Source: Spirochaetaceae bacterium
GTDB lineage: Bacteria > Spirochaetota > Spirochaetia > DSM-2461
Length of the DNA stretch: 5,726 bases
Assembly: GCA_016342385.1 (NCBI GenBank)
Contig: JAEINM010000281.1
Location: 1 to 5,726 of the forward strand
Direction: 5' to 3'
In this document: piece after piece, positions 4,732 through 5,726 of the stretch
Layout of the letters: each line of letters opens with the position of its first letter
How positions within the stretch are numbered: position 1 is the stretch's first letter
Position numbers and translations under genes: made by a program
Notes under the pieces: model-generated
Database searches by the model: none
Seen by the model: the letters and a program-made list of their open reading frames with translations, nothing else
Told to the model about the DNA's origin: nothing

Positions 4732-5726
4732 ATGCAGGCCATGATTTTAGCAGCTGGAATGGGTAAGAGGTTAAAAGAACTGACTAACAATAATACGAAA
4801 TGTATGGTTGAAGTGAATGGAGAGACATTGATAAAGCGGATGTTAAGTCAACTCGATCAACTGGATCTCTCGAAAATCATCATGGTTGTCGGATATAAGG
4901 CGGAACCGCTTCTTCAATACATTTCAACTCTCTCTATAAAAACAAAGATTGAATATGTGGAAAATGAAATTTTCAATAAAACGAACAATATTTATTCTCT
5001 TTTTCTGGCCAGACATTATCTGCTGGAGGAAGACACATTGCTCCTGGAATCGGATCTCATTTTTGAAAGTTCCATTTTAAAAAAAATAGTGGACGATCCC
5101 TACCCCAGTCTTGCTCTTGTCGCGAAATATGAAAGCTGGATGGATGGGACTGTTGTCACTCTCGACGGTAACAATATCACCAGTTTTCTGGATAAAAAAA
5201 GTTTTAAATTCAGTGAAACCAGTGACTATTACAAAACAGTCAATATCTATAAATTCAGCAAGGAGTTTTCCGCTTCCCATTACGTTCCCTTTCTGGAAGC
5301 CTACAGTAAAGCTCTGGGAGATAATGAATACTATGAACAGGTTCTAAAAGTAATTTCTCTTTTAGATAAACCGGAGATAAAAGCGGTAAGACTCGAAAAT
5401 GAAGACTGGTATGAAATAGACGATTTACAGGATCTGGATATTGCGGAATCAATTTTCGCACAATCTCAGGAGAAAAAGCTGAATAAATTCCAGATACGCT
5501 ATGGCGGATACTGGAGATATCCCGAAATGATTGATTTCTGCTATCTCGTAAACCCCTTCTTCCCTCCCCGGAAACTGATTGATGAAATGAAAGCCAATTT
5601 TACCAGATTACTCAGTGAATATCCTTCGGGTCTGAGGGTCAACAACCTGCTTGCTGGAAAGTATTTCGGAGTCGATCAGTCATTTATCTGTATCGGTAAC
5701 GGTGCGGCAGAACTTATCAAGTCCCT
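4732..5726 (+). CDS. Fusion of LicC/PntC-like nucleotidyltransferase and class I/II PLP enzyme (3' end outside window)
   Basis: The visible 332 residues run off the window end. Residues 1-243 are a nucleotidyltransferase: M-I-L-A-A-G-M-G-K-R-L (4-14) is the nucleotide-binding loop, T-K-C-M-V (22-26) carries the usual lysine, T-N-N-I-Y-S-L (84-90) resembles phosphocholine cytidylyltransferase LicC, E-S-D-L (106-109) holds metal-ligand candidate Asp108, and W-Y-E-I-D-D (226-231) is the distal acidic motif. From about 255 a PLP domain begins: Y-G-G-Y, I-D-F-C-Y-L-V-N-P, S-E-Y-P-S-G-L, and I-G-N-G-A-A-E-L-I (321-329), the start of a HisC/CobD-type fold I enzyme. The PLP lysine lies beyond the window. 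Fusions of CMP-transferases with aminotransferases are known in phosphonate tailoring (PntC with an aminoethylphosphonate transaminase), but this PLP domain looks like HisC/CobD rather than a class V PhnW enzyme. A CDP-activated amino-alcohol phosphate or phosphonate is the inferred product. Divergent to the TagF-like operon. Confidence 0.85.
   Translation, partial: MQAMILAAGMGKRLKELTNNNTKCMVEVNGETLIKRMLSQLDQLDLSKIIMVVGYKAEPLLQYISTLSIKTKIEYVENEIFNKTNNIYSLFLARHYLLEEDTLLLESDLIFESSILKKIVDDPYPSLALVAKYESWMDGTVVTLDGNNITSFLDKKSFKFSETSDYYKTVNIYKFSKEFSASHYVPFLEAYSKALGDNEYYEQVLKVISLLDKPEIKAVRLENEDWYEIDDLQDLDIAESIFAQSQEKKLNKFQIRYGGYWRYPEMIDFCYLVNPFFPPRKLIDEMKANFTRLLSEYPSGLRVNNLLAGKYFGVDQSFICIGNGAAELIKS

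Noticed and set aside
5077..5461. Several open frames of 67-78 codons on both strands
   Set aside because: All lie within the nucleotidyltransferase-PLP gene, whose own frame carries continuous motifs; the others are low-complexity or unrecognisable shadows.

Overview
The window reads as part of a bacterial chromosome of moderate-to-low GC. The best guess is a Gram-negative or spirochaete-like host, but this rests only on general resemblance (a DksA/TraR-type zinc finger next to a YccF-type membrane gene, then TagF-like and LicC-like envelope genes) and no feature is decisive. Nothing in the window looks like a transposon, phage, CRISPR array, tRNA or rRNA.

Layout. Positions 1-150 (+) hold the 3' end of a DksA/TraR-type zinc-finger gene. 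It overlaps by ATGA the start of a YccF-family membrane gene (147-415, +) that appears broken: the start and the second half are recognisable, but most of the first YccF repeat is missing and the reading frame changes at about 161-169. Tail-to-tail with it lies a two-gene minus-strand operon read from about 4626 down to 412. Its first gene (4586-3318) encodes a membrane-anchored CDP-glycerol glycerophosphotransferase-like (TagB/TagF-type) protein. Its second gene (3321-412), coupled by another ATGA overlap, encodes a 969-residue fusion: an N-terminal YidC/Oxa1-like module, about nine further membrane helices, and a C-terminal alkaline-phosphatase-superfamily (sulfatase/LtaS/phosphoethanolamine-transferase-like) domain predicted to lie outside the membrane. 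An AT-rich divergent promoter region (4587-4731) separates the operon from a plus-strand gene (4732 to beyond the window end) that fuses a LicC/PntC-like sugar-phosphate-type nucleotidyltransferase to a class I/II (HisC/CobD-like) PLP enzyme.

Working model (inference). The plus-strand fusion makes a CDP-activated small phospho- or phosphono-alcohol or amine. The TagF-like protein transfers phospho-alcohol units at the inner membrane face. The YidC-sulfatase fusion adds or removes a phospho-substituent outside. Together they would be an envelope-glycopolymer or lipid decoration module. The YidC-like module lacks the groove arginine found in most YidC proteins, which suggests repurposing rather than general insertase duty. 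The fusion and the gene set are the most promising candidates for something not well described.
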